A stretch of DNA of 64,000 nt from Vibrio splendidus (GCF_003345295.1 NZ_CP031055.1:496001-560000); one strand, 5' to 3'. Positions 1-9,836 are shown, counted from the first letter of the stretch. The notes: generated from the letters alone by a model not told the origin. Numbers and translations are program-made.

Positions 1-48
1 TTACAGATCGTCATAGAATACCTAAAGGAGCTTAGTACAACAATAGTT

Positions 49-130
49 ATACCCTTCATACTTGCAGTTGCAGCACGGTTGATTGCGTAAATTCAACCAA
101 ATTACTTAGGACAGCTATACTTAAGGGTAT
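49..130. repeat. Degenerate Vibrio-type intergenic palindromic repeat
   Basis: The stretch is bounded by the inverted ends ATACCCTT (49-56) and AAGGGTAT (123-130). Inside, after the left end, it reads CATACTTGCAGTTGCAGC. From memory this resembles a dispersed intergenic element common in Vibrio genomes (TATACCCTTCATACTTGAAG at one end and GGGTATA at the other). It lies just upstream of the zinc-ribbon gene and may form part of its leader. No second copy was found in this window, so calling it a dispersed repeat is inference. Confidence 0.45.
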
Positions 131-215
131 GAATTGCATTTGTTTGTTAGGAACTGGTCGCTTAACTACGGACCCGTTTACTAAGATAAAGCTTGGTCAT
201 CTTAAGGAGGTCGTT

Positions 216-686
216 ATGCCGAAGAAAAAAGCACTCTATGAAGAAGTCGTCGAAGAGGTGATAGAAACGCTGAAGCATAGCCCTGAAGAGCTTAACAACA
301 AAATCGAAACGTCAGGTAAGTATGCGAAAGCAGCCAATGATATGACCAAAGATGAGCTCTCATTGATCTCTGCCTATGTGAAGTCGGACTTAAAAGAGTT
401 TTCCGAAAGTTATGAAGAGAGTAAAGGTGGTCCATTTTATTTGATGATCACAGACTCTATTTGGCAAGGATTGCTGGATATCACTGATCGCACTAAGGTG
501 GAATGGGTTGAACTGTTCCAAGACTTAGAACATCAAGGCTTGTATCAAGCGGAAGAGGTTATCGGACTCGGGACGCTTGTCTGTGATGAGTGCGGACATC
601 AAACTGAATATAACCATCCAACGACGATTATTCCGTGTATTAAATGTGGCTCGACAGGGTTTAGCCGTAAAGCGCTTAAGCCATAG
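216..686 (+). CDS. Zinc-ribbon protein, YbeL/DUF1451 family
   Basis: Predicted cytoplasmic protein of 156 residues. The N-terminal two-thirds is acidic and helical (KKKALYEEVVEEVIETLKHS near the start). The C-terminus is a zinc ribbon with two pairs of cysteines, CDECG and CIKCG, about 20 residues apart. This matches the YbeL-like family, whose biochemical role is unknown. An upstream in-frame ATG at 129 exists, but AAGGAGG at 204-210 sits correctly before the ATG at 216, and the family begins around MPKKK, so 216 is preferred. It is convergent with lnt. In related bacteria ybeL lies near leuS and lptE, which would be left of this window. Confidence 0.85.
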   Translation: MPKKKALYEEVVEEVIETLKHSPEELNNKIETSGKYAKAANDMTKDELSLISAYVKSDLKEFSESYEESKGGPFYLMITDSIWQGLLDITDRTKVEWVELFQDLEHQGLYQAEEVIGLGTLVCDECGHQTEYNHPTTIIPCIKCGSTGFSRKALKP

Positions 687-715
687 ATTCCTGAGCCATA
701 TTAAACAGCAGCAAT

Positions 716-745
716 AAAAAAAGGGTTGACTGAATTAGCCAACCC
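716..745 (-). terminator. Rho-independent terminator after lnt
   Basis: The stem GGGTTG/CAACCC (723-728 with 740-745) is bordered on its left by a run of seven A (716-722), which is a T-run when read on the minus strand. It therefore serves the lnt operon. There is no T-run in the plus direction. Confidence 0.7.
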
Positions 746-760
746 TCAACAACTTTCCGT

Positions 761-802
761 CGAATCTCGAATCTCGAATCTCGAATCTCGAATCTCGAAT
801 CT
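761..802. repeat. Six tandem copies of a 7-bp repeat (CGAATCT)
   Basis: Six perfect head-to-tail copies of CGAATCT run from 761 to 802 and reach into the lnt stop codon (801-803). The array lies between that stop and the terminator hairpin, so it is in the 3' untranslated part of the lnt transcript. Such short arrays change length by replication slippage. No function is evident. Confidence 0.9.
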
Positions 803-2315
803 AGTCTTTTCTTCTCATAAACCAGCCAGCTACCAAACTAAGCAACGCCCAGATATACAGTGGCCAAGTACCGACCACGTGATAAGGGGTTTGACCATCC
901 GTTGAAATGAGTTCAGCTTTCAATACTGCGGTTTCAAACTGCGGTATTTGCTTGATGATCCTGCCTTTGTGATCCGTTACTGCCGTTACACCATTGTTGG
1001 TTGAGCGAATCAGCGGCTTACCCAGCTCCAGAGCACGCATCTGTGCGATTTCCATATGTTGCAACGGGCCAATAGAGCGACCAAACCACGCATCGTTAGA
1101 GAGTGTTAAGATAAAGTCAGTTTCATCTGTTACGTTCTGCCTAACTTGGTCATTAAAGATGATCTCATAACAAAGCGCCGGTGCTAGATGACGTCCATTT
1201 GCCACGATGTTTGGTTGAACAAAGTCGCCACGGCTAAATGATGACATTGGCAAATTAAAGAAAGGTGCTAATGGGCGCAGGATATCTTCAAACGGAACAA
1301 ATTCACCAAATGGTAGAAGATGATGTTTATGGTAGCGTTCGTCTGGATCGTAGCTGTATTCACCGTATGGATTGACACCTAGAGAAAGAACGCTGTTGTA
1401 GTACTTCTTATCTTCAGACTGATTGAGTACGCCAGTGATGATTGAGCTGTTGTTCATCTTTGCTGCGCTATCTAAGTTACGTAAGAAAGATGGAATCTCA
1501 ACTTCGAATGCTGGAATAGCAGCCTCAGGCCAGATGATGATATCCGCTCCCCAATTTTCTCTGCTTAGGTCGGTGTACTTCATCATGGTTGGCCAGCGAT
1601 GACTCGGCAGCCATTTGCTGTCTTGATCGACGTTGCCTTGTATTAAGACGACTGACGTTGTTTTTTCAGGGTTCGGCGTGACCCAATCGATGTTGCGAAT
1701 ACCAAAGCCAGCGCAAAATACGACAGCGGGAATAATAGCGATACTCCATGCCCTGTTAACAATCGCATAAGCGAATGCAGAGGCTGAAACAATGATCGCT
1801 AGAGTTACTAGCTCTACACCACCAATCGGTGCGAATGAGCCTAGTGGAGAGTCGATTTGGCTGTAACCTAGCCATAACCACGGGAAGCCAGTCATTACCC
1901 AACCACGCAGCCAATCACAGATTAACCACAATGCAGGAGCCGCGAGGAAAAAGCGGCTTAGGTTATTAGCAGGGAAGTACTTGTTTAAACTCCAAGTAAA
2001 TAGGCCGGAGTAGACCGCAAGATAACCAACAAGCAATGCCATTAAGAATAAATTGGCAGCCAGAGGCATTCCGCCAAAGCCATCAATACTGACGTATACC
2101 CAACTAATACCAGTCGTGAATTGGCCTAAGCCCCATGCGTAACCAATCCAAAGCGCACTTTTAGGAGAACGGTTGTGGATCAGTAACAGCAACAAAGCTG
2201 GGCTGAGAATAGCAAGAGGCCATATTGAATATGGAGCGAATGAAAGGGTTGTTATAGCGCCAACAAAAACGGCCGCAAGCGGCCGTAATAGGCGATGAAT
2301 AAAGGTCTTAGTCAT
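801..2315 (-). CDS. lnt: Apolipoprotein N-acyltransferase
   Basis: Transfers an acyl chain from a phospholipid to the N-terminal cysteine of lipoproteins, the last step of lipoprotein maturation in the inner membrane. The 504 residues fit the family. There are about seven hydrophobic segments in the first ~210 residues and one at the C-terminus, flanking a periplasmic nitrilase domain. The catalytic Glu ([10 protein letters not shown], about residue 263), Lys ([10 protein letters not shown]) and Cys ([10 protein letters not shown]) are all visible. It follows corC by 32 bases in the same direction, the conserved corC-lnt arrangement. It is the last gene of the ybeZ-ybeY-corC-lnt run and ends in a terminator. 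Confidence 0.97.
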   Translation of the reverse strand: MTKTFIHRLLRPLAAVFVGAITTLSFAPYSIWPLAILSPALLLLLIHNRSPKSALWIGYAWGLGQFTTGISWVYVSIDGFGGMPLAANLFLMALLVGYLAVYSGLFTWSLNKYFPANNLSRFFLAAPALWLICDWLRGWVMTGFPWLWLGYSQIDSPLGSFAPIGGVELVTLAIIVSASAFAYAIVNRAWSIAIIPAVVFCAGFGIRNIDWVTPNPEKTTSVVLIQGNVDQDSKWLPSHRWPTMMKYTDLSRENWGADIIIWPEAAIPAFEVEIPSFLRNLDSAAKMNNSSIITGVLNQSEDKKYYNSVLSLGVNPYGEYSYDPDERYHKHHLLPFGEFVPFEDILRPLAPFFNLPMSSFSRGDFVQPNIVANGRHLAPALCYEIIFNDQVRQNVTDETDFILTLSNDAWFGRSIGPLQHMEIAQMRALELGKPLIRSTNNGVTAVTDHKGRIIKQIPQFETAVLKAELISTDGQTPYHVVGTWPLYIWALLSLVAGWFMRRKD

Positions 2316-2347
2316 CTAATTTCTGTCATCTCTTTAGAGAGAAGTTG

Positions 2348-3238
2348 TTATTCTTCGATAGTCGGAAGAGGCTGCTCGTCAGGGATGGTTACCTGTAGCT
2401 GAATCACACGACGGTTATCTGCTGATGTTATTTTGAAATGGTAGTTTCCAATTTCTACAATTTCGCCACGAACAGGCAGATGACCGAGTGCTGTCATTAC
2501 CATACCACCCACAGTATCGACTTCATCATCACTGAAGGAAGTGTTAAACGTATCGTTGAACTCTTCAATGGTGGTTAAAGCTTTAACCGAATAGGTATGC
2601 TTACTCAGCTTACGAATATCTAGCTCTTCTTCATCGTCGAACTCGTCTTCAATTTCACCAACGATTTCTTCGAGGATATCTTCAATGGTTACCAGGCCAG
2701 AAACACCGCCAAACTCATCGACAACGATGGACATGTGGTAACGCTCTTCTTGGAACTCCTTGAGCAGGCGATCAACTCGCTTGCTTTCAGGAACAACCAC
2801 GACAGGGCGAATCACTTGTTCGATATCAAATGGGGCACTTTCTGAACCCAAATACTTAAGTAGGTCCTTCGCTAATAGAATGCCTTCAACATGGTCTTTA
2901 TCTTCACTGATCACTGGGTAGCGAGAGTGTTGAGCATCAGTAATAAGCGCAATCAATGTATCTAAATCATCGGTGCGTTCAACTGTAACCATTTGAGAGC
3001 GAGGCAGCATGATATCGCGTACTCGCATCTCTGAAATTTCCATAACACCCTCGAGCATGTCGCGTGTGTCGTGGTCAATTAGGTCATTAATTTCTGAGTC
3101 GCGGATTACATCTACGAGCTCTTGGCGATCTTTTACTTCACCTTGAAATAGTTGGCCTAGGCGTTCAAAGAAGGACTTTCTACTCGGACCTTCAGATTTT
3201 TTACTTCCCTCAGAAGTGGGGGGGTTACCTTCGTTCAT
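2348..3238 (-). CDS. corC: CNNM/CorC-type transporter-associated protein CorC
   Basis: Cytoplasmic CBS-pair protein of 296 residues, linked in enterobacteria to magnesium and cobalt efflux together with CorA. Two CBS domains span roughly residues 65-190 ([12 protein letters not shown] starts the first, [20 protein letters not shown] the second). They are followed by an acidic linker ([16 protein letters not shown]) and a C-terminal CorC_HlyC domain ([21 protein letters not shown]). It lacks the N-terminal DUF21 membrane domain, as CorC proper does. It sits upstream of lnt. The 120-base gap before it (3239-3358) could hold a separate promoter. Confidence 0.93.
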   Translation of the reverse strand: MNEGNPPTSEGSKKSEGPSRKSFFERLGQLFQGEVKDRQELVDVIRDSEINDLIDHDTRDMLEGVMEISEMRVRDIMLPRSQMVTVERTDDLDTLIALITDAQHSRYPVISEDKDHVEGILLAKDLLKYLGSESAPFDIEQVIRPVVVVPESKRVDRLLKEFQEERYHMSIVVDEFGGVSGLVTIEDILEEIVGEIEDEFDDEEELDIRKLSKHTYSVKALTTIEEFNDTFNTSFSDDEVDTVGGMVMTALGHLPVRGEIVEIGNYHFKITSADNRRVIQLQVTIPDEQPLPTIEE

Positions 3239-3358
3239 GATTTCTCAAAAAATAACGCTATCAGAAGTGTGATAGCACACGTTACAACTCAGATTCCTGC
3301 GAAAATCACAGGTTCGATGAGTTATTGTTTCTCTGCAACCTACTTTACTAGAATCAAT

Positions 3359-3820
3359 TTACTTTTCTAGAATATACGGGTCTTCAAACCCCATAGTTTG
3401 CATGATTTCTGTTTCGAGTGACTCCATCTCTTCAGCTTCATCATCTTCGATATGATCATAACCTAGCAGATGCAGACTGCCATGTACAACCATATGAGCC
3501 CAGTGTGCTAGCAGAGGCTTATTTTGCTCTTCTGCTTCTTTTTCGACAACTTGGCGGCAAATAATGAGGTCACCCAGTAGATCTAATTCCATTCCTGGTG
3601 GTGCTTCAAATGGGAAAGACAGCACGTTAGTTGGCTTATCTTTTCCACGATAATCATGATTGAGCTGGTGGCTCTCTTCTGTATCAACAATACGAACGGT
3701 GAGCTCGGCATTCTCTTGAAACTGAGGAATTGTCTTATCTAACCAAAGCTGAATATCTTGCTCAGTTGGAAGTCCTTGCTCATTTTCGACCGCTATTTGC
3801 AGGTCTAGTTCAATAGACAT
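3359..3820 (-). CDS. ybeY: Endoribonuclease YbeY (16S rRNA 3' maturation)
   Basis: Single-strand endoribonuclease needed for 16S rRNA 3'-end maturation and ribosome quality control. Its 153 residues match the family. The zinc motif H-x3-H-x5-H is present in [11 protein letters not shown] near residue 115, and the conserved [18 protein letters not shown] lies before it. The start codon is directly next to the ybeZ stop, so the two are probably translationally coupled, as in most gamma-proteobacteria. Confidence 0.96.
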   Translation of the reverse strand: MSIELDLQIAVENEQGLPTEQDIQLWLDKTIPQFQENAELTVRIVDTEESHQLNHDYRGKDKPTNVLSFPFEAPPGMELDLLGDLIICRQVVEKEAEEQNKPLLAHWAHMVVHGSLHLLGYDHIEDDEAEEMESLETEIMQTMGFEDPYILEK

Positions 3821-4942
3821 CTATTTATCACCTTGTTCTGTAATTACAGAGCTATTTTGTGTTGCTAATTGTGTCGTAACGGCTTGCTGAGCTTCAAGAA
3901 GTTTGGCTTCACGCTCTTCACGTTTGCGCTTTTCAAACTCTTTGCGCTCTTTCTGGTCTTTTGCTTCCCACTTCTCGTACGCATTGACGATACGAGCAAC
4001 GACAGGGTGGCGAACGACGTCTTCGGACATGAAGAAGTTAAAGCTAATGTCATCCACTTCGTTGAGTACTTCAGTTGCATGACGCAGACCTGACTTAGCT
4101 CCTCGAGGTAAATCGATTTGCGTAATATCACCTGTGATCACAGCGCGTGAGTTAAAACCGATACGGGTTAAGAACATCTTCATCTGTTCTACCGTGGTGT
4201 TTTGGCTCTCATCAAGAATGATAAACGCATCATTTAATGTACGACCACGCATGTAAGCCAGTGGCGCAACTTCAATCACGTTGCGCTCAATCAGTTTCTC
4301 AACACGCTCGAAGCCAAGCATCTCAAACAATGCATCGTAAAGTGGACGCAAATATGGGTCTACTTTTTGGCTTAAATCACCCGGTAGGAAACCAAGCTTC
4401 TCACCGGCTTCAACAGCGGGGCGAGTCAGTAGGATTCGGCGAACCTCTTGGCGTTCAAGTGCATCAACCGCAGCCGCAACAGCTAAGTATGTTTTACCAG
4501 TACCAGCAGGTCCAATACCAAAGGTGATGTCATGAGTGACCATGTTCATTAGGTATTGAGCTTGATTTGGTGTGCGTGGTTTGATGACGCCTTTTTTAGT
4601 TTTAATGGTCACTTCTTTGCCGTAGTCGATTTCAGACTCGACGTGTTGCTCCAAAATGCCAGACTCAGTGACCGCCAGATGTACTTGCTCTGGTTCGATA
4701 TCGATTATGTTGCCTTTAACTGGAGCCGTTTCAACATAGAGGTGTTTGATGATGTCTAAAGCTGCGGCAGTTGTGTGAGGCTTACCGACAATGGTGAAAA
4801 AGTTGCTACGGTAATTAATCTCTACACCAAGGCGACGCTCAAGGTGCTTGATGTTGTCGTCGAATGGTCCGCATAAACTTGCCAAGCGCTTGTTGTCTGC
4901 TGGCTCTAGATTTATCTCTAAGGTAACGATTTTATTGCTCAA
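3821..4942 (-). CDS. ybeZ: PhoH-family ATPase YbeZ
   Basis: PhoH-like cytoplasmic ATPase of 373 residues, commonly paired with YbeY and thought to help it in ribosome or RNA maturation. The Walker A sequence GPAGTGKTYLA lies near residue 143 and a Walker B-like IILDESQNTT follows. A lysine/glutamate-rich coiled tail (EKWEAKDQKERKEFEKRKRE) ends the protein. It is the first gene of the minus-strand run ybeZ-ybeY-corC-lnt, downstream of the miaB terminator. Confidence 0.94.
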   Translation of the reverse strand: MSNKIVTLEINLEPADNKRLASLCGPFDDNIKHLERRLGVEINYRSNFFTIVGKPHTTAAALDIIKHLYVETAPVKGNIIDIEPEQVHLAVTESGILEQHVESEIDYGKEVTIKTKKGVIKPRTPNQAQYLMNMVTHDITFGIGPAGTGKTYLAVAAAVDALERQEVRRILLTRPAVEAGEKLGFLPGDLSQKVDPYLRPLYDALFEMLGFERVEKLIERNVIEVAPLAYMRGRTLNDAFIILDESQNTTVEQMKMFLTRIGFNSRAVITGDITQIDLPRGAKSGLRHATEVLNEVDDISFNFFMSEDVVRHPVVARIVNAYEKWEAKDQKERKEFEKRKREEREAKLLEAQQAVTTQLATQNSSVITEQGDK

Positions 4943-4978
4943 ATTAGCCTCTCATTTTGTGCCACTCACTCTTAAATA

Positions 4979-5016
4979 AAAAAAGAGCAAGAAGCCCGAT
5001 TTAGACCGGGCTTCTG
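4979..5016 (-). terminator. Rho-independent terminator after miaB
   Basis: The 8-bp stem GAAGCCCG/CGGGCTTC (4992-4999 and 5008-5015) has its minus-strand T-run at 4979-4985. It separates miaB from the ybeZ operon. Confidence 0.85.
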
Positions 5017-5105
5017 GATGGTGATATCCCTATTTCTAAGATGGTCACTTAGTTAGGTAATTTCAAGCTTTGTGTTTGAGCTTTGTGCTCAAACAGTTGT
5101 ATTAC

Positions 5106-6530
5106 CTATGGCGTAAACGTGGCTACACCTAGCTCGTCTTCACGTTTTGTTTTTTCCATCATTTCTGCTGGAGTCATTACAACGCGTAGACCCATGTCTT
5201 TTTCTGTGCGAACTAGCTCACCACGTAGTGAGTTGGTGTAAACCTCAGTGATCTTCACGTCTACGAACTGGCCGATTAGGTCTGCAGAACCTTCGAAGTT
5301 CACAACACGGCTGTTTTCAGTACGGCCACGCAGTTCCATTAGATTCTTTCTTGATGGACCTTCAACAAGGATACGCTGCTCTGTACCTAGCATTAGGCGA
5401 GAGAAACGCATAGCTTGTGTGTTTACTGTCTGTTGCAGCTCCCACAGGCGATCTTTCTTCTCTTGTGCTGGTACATCACATGGGTAATCTGCGGCAGGTG
5501 TACCTGGACGAGGAGAGAAAACAAAGCTGAAGCTCATATCGAAATCAACTTCTTTAATTAGCTTCATTGTATCTTGGAAGTCTTGCTTAGATTCACCAGG
5601 GAAACCTACAATAAAGTCAGAGCTGATTTGAATATCAGGACGAGCTTTACGCAGTTTGCGGATAATAGACTTGTACTCGATTGCCGTATGCGGGCGTTTC
5701 ATCATCGTAAGAATACGGTCACTACCACTTTGTACAGGCAAGTGTAAGAAGCTCACTAGCTCTGGCGTATCTTTGTAAACTTCAATGATGTCGTCACCAA
5801 ATTCAAGCGGGTGGCTTGTAGTGAAACGAATACGGTCGATACCATCGATAGACGCAACTAGGCGAAGTAGTTCTGCAAATGTGCAGATGTCGCCTTCGTA
5901 AGTAGGGCCACGGAATGCGTTTACGTTTTGGCCTAGTAGGTTTACTTCACGTACGCCTTGCTCTGCCAGTTGTGCAACTTCGTAGAGCACATCATCCATT
6001 GGACGGCTAACTTCTTCACCACGAGTATATGGCACAACACAGTAAGTACAGTACTTAGAGCAGCCTTCCATGATAGAAACGTAGGCTGTTGCACCGTCTG
6101 CTTTAGGTTCCGGCAAGTTATCGAACTTTTCGATCTCAGGGAATGAGATATCCATTACTGGCTTTTCGTTAGACAGTGATGACTTAATCATCTCTGGCAG
6201 ACGGTGTAATGTTTGTGGGCCGAAGATAACGTCTACGTACGGTGCTCGTTGACGAATGTGATCACCTTCTTGAGTTGCTACACAGCCACCCACACCGATC
6301 ACCACACCTTCTTTTTTATCTTTAAGCGTTTTCCAACGACCAAGCTGGTGGAATACTTTTTCTTGCGCTTTTTCGCGGATAGAACAAGTATTCAATAGTA
6401 GTACGTCTGCTTCCTCAGGTACTTCAGTTAGCTCATAGCCATTTGCAGCGTTAAGCAGGTCGGCCATTTTTGATGAATCGTATTCATTCATCTGACAGCC
6501 CCAAGTTTTAATTAGCAGTTTCTTACTCAT
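5106..6530 (-). CDS. miaB: tRNA-2-methylthio-N6-dimethylallyladenosine synthase MiaB
   Basis: Radical-SAM methylthiotransferase that adds the 2-methylthio group to i6A37 of tRNAs reading codons that begin with U. The 474 residues have the expected three parts. The N-terminal UPF0004 domain carries cluster cysteines ([31 protein letters not shown]). The radical-SAM core has [17 protein letters not shown] (C-x3-C-x2-C), and a C-terminal TRAM domain follows. It is divergent from ubiF, an arrangement also seen in Escherichia coli. Confidence 0.97.
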   Translation of the reverse strand: MSKKLLIKTWGCQMNEYDSSKMADLLNAANGYELTEVPEEADVLLLNTCSIREKAQEKVFHQLGRWKTLKDKKEGVVIGVGGCVATQEGDHIRQRAPYVDVIFGPQTLHRLPEMIKSSLSNEKPVMDISFPEIEKFDNLPEPKADGATAYVSIMEGCSKYCTYCVVPYTRGEEVSRPMDDVLYEVAQLAEQGVREVNLLGQNVNAFRGPTYEGDICTFAELLRLVASIDGIDRIRFTTSHPLEFGDDIIEVYKDTPELVSFLHLPVQSGSDRILTMMKRPHTAIEYKSIIRKLRKARPDIQISSDFIVGFPGESKQDFQDTMKLIKEVDFDMSFSFVFSPRPGTPAADYPCDVPAQEKKDRLWELQQTVNTQAMRFSRLMLGTEQRILVEGPSRKNLMELRGRTENSRVVNFEGSADLIGQFVDVKITEVYTNSLRGELVRTEKDMGLRVVMTPAEMMEKTKREDELGVATFTP

Positions 6531-6838
6531 TATATGTTCGCTCGATCGTTAGTTTAATTTAAGGGAGCAAATCGCCCATTATTCATCCGCCAGCATTGTT
6601 TGTCATAATTCGGTATTCAATTTTATGACTGGCTCTAGCGGCAAGCGGCGTATTGTACTGGTTTCAAAACCGACTGACTAGTAGTCTGAACAAATCTCTT
6701 ATGTAGTGGTTTTTATTATTGCTAACGCCATATACCATAAGGGATAACCCTTTTTTCGAATAAGGTTTTTGGTTACAAGTTAGTTATGAAAAAGTACAAT
6801 CAAAAACAGTCAAAGAATCAAACTGATAAGTACAAAAT
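6531..6838. promoter_or_regulatory. Divergent miaB/ubiF intergenic region
   Basis: This 308-base spacer must hold the promoters of miaB (leftward) and ubiF (rightward). The part next to ubiF is AT-rich. No convincing terminator, RNA gene or small ORF was found, and the promoters were not resolved. Confidence 0.4.
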
Positions 6839-8014
6839 ATGAACAGTTACGATATTGTGGTAGTCGGTGGCGGCATGGTTGGCGCAGCAACAGCGGTCGG
6901 CTTTGCAAAGCAAGGGCTGAGTGTTGCGGTGATCGAAGGTTTTGCCCCACAAGCTTTTGATGAGTCACAAGCGATGGATACTCGTGTGTCTGCGATTTCT
7001 CAAGCATCGGTCGATTTACTTGAAGGTCTTGGTGCGTGGCAAAGTATCGCAGCGATGCGCGTCTGTTCTTACAAGCGTTTAGAAACGTGGGAGCATCCAG
7101 AGTGTCGTACTCGATTTGATGCTGCATCACTGGATCTGCCTCGTCTAGGCTATATTGTTGAGAATAGGCTCATTCAACTAGGATTATGGTCTCAATTTGA
7201 TGCCTACGACAATCTCGAACTGTTATGCCCAGAAAAGCTGGATGAGATTGAGTTTGGTGAGACCAATATCGTTAAGCTTCAATCAGGAGCTGAGTTATCA
7301 GCGAAGTGGGTGGTTGGTGCTGATGGCGCGAACTCAGCCGTTCGTCAGCAAGCTGGAATTGGCATTACAGCTTGGGATTACCGACAGCACTGCATGCTTA
7401 TCAATGTCGAAACCGAACAGCCTCAACAAGATATTACTTGGCAGCAATTCCTACCAAGTGGTCCTCGTTCATTTTTGCCATTGTGTTCTCTAACCTCTGA
7501 CGGTCAAGAAGTCGGGCAGGGATCGTTGGTTTGGTATGACTCCCCATCTCGTATAAAACAATTATCATCGATGAGCCCTGAAAAGCTGCGTAATGAAGTA
7601 CTCGCTAACTTCCCTCCGGAACTGGGAGACATCAAAGTCCTCAACTCTGGTTCGTTCCCTCTCACTCGTCGTCATGCGCAATCTTACGCTAAGAACAATT
7701 GTATTCTGGTTGGAGATTCGGCACATACGATTAACCCTCTAGCAGGTCAGGGTGTTAACTTGGGCTTTAAAGATGTGGCTGCACTATTGGATATCACCAA
7801 AGAGAAAGGTGAATTGAATCAATCTGTGGCGAGACGCTATGAAGTGATCAGAAGAGGTGACAATCTAATGATGCAAAGTGGCATGGACTTCTTCTATAAA
7901 ACGTTCAGTAATGACATTGGCCCGTTAAAGTTTGTCCGCAATGCTGCACTAAAGTTAGCAGAAAACTCAGGGCCGATTAAAGCTCAAGTCTTGAAATACG
8001 CCTTGGGCCTTTAA
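6839..8014 (+). CDS. ubiF: Ubiquinone-biosynthesis FAD monooxygenase (UbiF type)
   Basis: Flavin hydroxylase of the UbiH/UbiF/VisC family, which hydroxylates the benzoquinol ring during ubiquinone synthesis. The 391 residues begin with the Rossmann motif VVGGGMVGAATAVGFA. The internal family motif is GADGANSAVRQQAG, and the FAD-ribose motif GDSAHTINPLAGQGVNLGF lies near residue 295. The choice of UbiF over UbiH or UbiI rests on position next to miaB and the tRNA cluster, as in E. coli. The first ATG gives the expected N-terminus for the fold. Confidence 0.88.
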   Translation: MNSYDIVVVGGGMVGAATAVGFAKQGLSVAVIEGFAPQAFDESQAMDTRVSAISQASVDLLEGLGAWQSIAAMRVCSYKRLETWEHPECRTRFDAASLDLPRLGYIVENRLIQLGLWSQFDAYDNLELLCPEKLDEIEFGETNIVKLQSGAELSAKWVVGADGANSAVRQQAGIGITAWDYRQHCMLINVETEQPQQDITWQQFLPSGPRSFLPLCSLTSDGQEVGQGSLVWYDSPSRIKQLSSMSPEKLRNEVLANFPPELGDIKVLNSGSFPLTRRHAQSYAKNNCILVGDSAHTINPLAGQGVNLGFKDVAALLDITKEKGELNQSVARRYEVIRRGDNLMMQSGMDFFYKTFSNDIGPLKFVRNAALKLAENSGPIKAQVLKYALGL

Positions 8015-8044
8015 AACGGTTAGATCAGGTTGTTTATATAGAGA

Positions 8045-8070
8045 AGGAGAGCCGATGCTCTCCTTTTTTG
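8045..8070 (+). terminator. Terminator after ubiF
   Basis: The stem GGAGAGC/GCTCTCC (8046-8052 with 8057-8063) and loop CGAT are followed by six T. It lies just before the end of the convergent lactonase gene. Confidence 0.85.
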
Positions 8071-8085
8071 TTTTTGTTGTAATGC

Positions 8086-9132
8086 TTATTGTTGCTGAGT
8101 GACGCAAACTGGTGCATCAAGGTCTAACGAGTAATCGGTATAGGTCAGAGAGCCATCTTCAACATTTCGTTTGAATGACGTGAGGTTGTTGGAGTGCTGG
8201 TTTGCGGAGATAAGCCATTGTCCGTCATTAGTGATATGAAAGTCGCGAGGGAACTTGCCTTCAATATCGTAACTGTCCATAAATATGAGCTTTTGAGTAG
8301 TTGAATCTATTCGAAAACAACTGATTCTTGATTGATGTCGGCAAGATACGTAAAGGAATTGCTCATCTGGCGATAGCTTAATTGCAGCCGCGGCTTCTCC
8401 TTTCTCCGTATTAGGAAGTGCGTCAACCTCTTCCACAATATTCCACAGCCCTAAAGACTTCTCCAAAATCAATATCGTCTCCGAGAGCTCACACACCACA
8501 TAGGCTTTATCTTCAGCTTGGTTAAAGACTAGGTGACGAGGTCCATTCCCTGCTGGCACTTTAATAGACTGCATTGGCTCATCAAGGAATTCTTCTTGTT
8601 CTTCGTCGAAGCAATAGAAGTTGATTCGATCGGCTCCGAGATCGACGGTAACAAACTGCGGAGAGTTATTCAGGAAAAGGCTTTGATGAGCATATGGGCC
8701 AGTTTGTCTTTCTTTGTTCGGCCCTGAGCCAACCATTTTGAGTGTTTTGAGTCGTTTATCGATATTACCATTGATACTTAAACTAAAGATATCGAATGTC
8801 CCTGACGAGTATTGCGATGTAATAGCAAACTTATTGTGGGGATCTATCGCAACGTGGCAGGGGTGATCCCCCGAGATGAGGCCTGTATTGGACGTGATTT
8901 GTGAGTCAACATTAGGTATATGAATGAGCTTCGGTTGTTTCTTTTGCTCAACCTCAGCTGCTGTATAGATACCAGACTTTGTCGCGGTGATAAAAGAGGG
9001 GTTATGACATTCGGCAATAAGCTCTAGAGGTAATAGTTTTCCTGTTTCTAGATCTAACTGAGTTTGATAGACACCTTGGCTATTACTTGGAGAATCTGTG
9101 TAGCAACCGATCGTTAAAGGGAGGGTTTTCAT
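8086..9132 (-). CDS. Lactonase family beta-propeller protein (Pgl/YbhE-like)
   Basis: A 348-residue protein with the repeat texture of the seven-bladed propeller lactonases, which include 6-phosphogluconolactonase YbhE. Diagnostic stretches are ISGDHPCHVAIDP, GSGPNKERQTGPYAHQSLF, VPAGNGPRHLVFN and KLSPDEQFLYVSCR. There is no signal peptide, so it is probably cytoplasmic. Whether its substrate is 6-phosphogluconolactone or another lactone cannot be told from sequence, and no sugar-pathway gene is adjacent. It is transcribed alone between convergent ubiF and the tRNA cluster. Confidence 0.8.
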   Translation of the reverse strand: MKTLPLTIGCYTDSPSNSQGVYQTQLDLETGKLLPLELIAECHNPSFITATKSGIYTAAEVEQKKQPKLIHIPNVDSQITSNTGLISGDHPCHVAIDPHNKFAITSQYSSGTFDIFSLSINGNIDKRLKTLKMVGSGPNKERQTGPYAHQSLFLNNSPQFVTVDLGADRINFYCFDEEQEEFLDEPMQSIKVPAGNGPRHLVFNQAEDKAYVVCELSETILILEKSLGLWNIVEEVDALPNTEKGEAAAAIKLSPDEQFLYVSCRHQSRISCFRIDSTTQKLIFMDSYDIEGKFPRDFHITNDGQWLISANQHSNNLTSFKRNVEDGSLTYTDYSLDLDAPVCVTQQQ

Positions 9133-9250
9133 AGGTAGTCATACTCAGTTAGGAAATGGAGCAGACATTGTCTAATAAAATCGCAGTAAAAGTGAGGTTA
9201 TAGAAGAGAATACTTGGTGACTTGGCTTGCAGATTTACATACTCCAGATA

Positions 9251-9279
9251 AAACAAAACCCAGCTAAAAAGCTGGGTTT
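9251..9279 (-). terminator. Terminator of the tRNA operon
   Basis: The 10-bp perfect stem AAACCCAGCT/AGCTGGGTTT (9256-9265 and 9270-9279) has a T-rich continuation in the minus direction. It lies 10 bases beyond the last tRNA gene (Leu at 9290). Confidence 0.85.
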
Positions 9280-9289
9280 CATTCAATGA

Positions 9290-9374
9290 TGGTGCGGTCG
9301 GAGAGACTTGAACTCTCACACCTCTCGGCGCCAGAACCTAAATCTGGTGCGTCTACCAATTCCGCCACGACCGC
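9290..9374 (-). tRNA. tRNA-Leu (UAG), copy 1
   Basis: An 85-base class II tRNA with encoded CCA. The acceptor GCGGTCG pairs with CGACCGC, the anticodon stem is CCAGA/TCTGG with loop TTTAGGT (anticodon UAG), and a long variable arm is present. It is the last gene of the operon in transcription order. Confidence 0.97.
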
Positions 9375-9451
9375 AGCAAATCTTTATAGTTATATCGACA
9401 TTGGTGATTCAATATAACGTTGTTTGTACTTTTTCTTTCATAAAGAAAGAA

Positions 9452-9528
9452 TGGTGGCTACTGCGGGATTCGAACCTGCGACCCCATCATTATGAGTGAT
9501 GTGCTCTAACCAACTGAGCTAAGTAGCC
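9452..9528 (-). tRNA. tRNA-Met (CAU), elongator, copy 1
   Basis: A 77-base tRNA with encoded CCA, acceptor GGCTACT/AGTAGCC and an anticodon loop containing CAT. The first acceptor pair is Watson-Crick G-C, and the body closely resembles the E. coli elongator Met (GAGCACATCACTCATAATGA), so it is not an initiator. A lysidine-modified Ile tRNA is less likely. Confidence 0.93.
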
Positions 9529-9579
9529 AATAATGAATTTTATGTATTCACTATTTTATCTCTAATTAAAGAGAAATAA

Positions 9580-9664
9580 TGGTGCGGTCGGAGAGACTTG
9601 AACTCTCACACCTCTCGGCGCCAGAACCTAAATCTGGTGCGTCTACCAATTCCGCCACGACCGC
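9580..9664 (-). tRNA. tRNA-Leu (UAG), copy 2
   Basis: Identical to copy 1. It opens the first of four contiguous 257-bp Leu-Gln units starting at 9580. Confidence 0.97.
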
Positions 9665-9732
9665 AGCAAAGCTTTTACTCTAGCAAAGAGTATAGTTAAG
9701 AAGACTTATGGTTTGTCTAAGTAACGTTGTAA

Positions 9733-9807
9733 TGGCTGGGCTACCTGGATTCGAACCAGGGAATGCTGGCATCAAAAGCCAGTGCCTTACCGCTTGGCGA
9801 TAGCCCA
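9733..9807 (-). tRNA. tRNA-Gln (UUG), copy 1
   Basis: A 75-base tRNA with encoded CCA. The acceptor is TGGGCTA/TAGCCCA with discriminator G. The anticodon stem CTGGC/GCCAG encloses TTTTGAT, giving anticodon UUG. Confidence 0.97.
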
Positions 9808-9836
9808 ACAGGATATCAATTAAGATATCTAAATAA

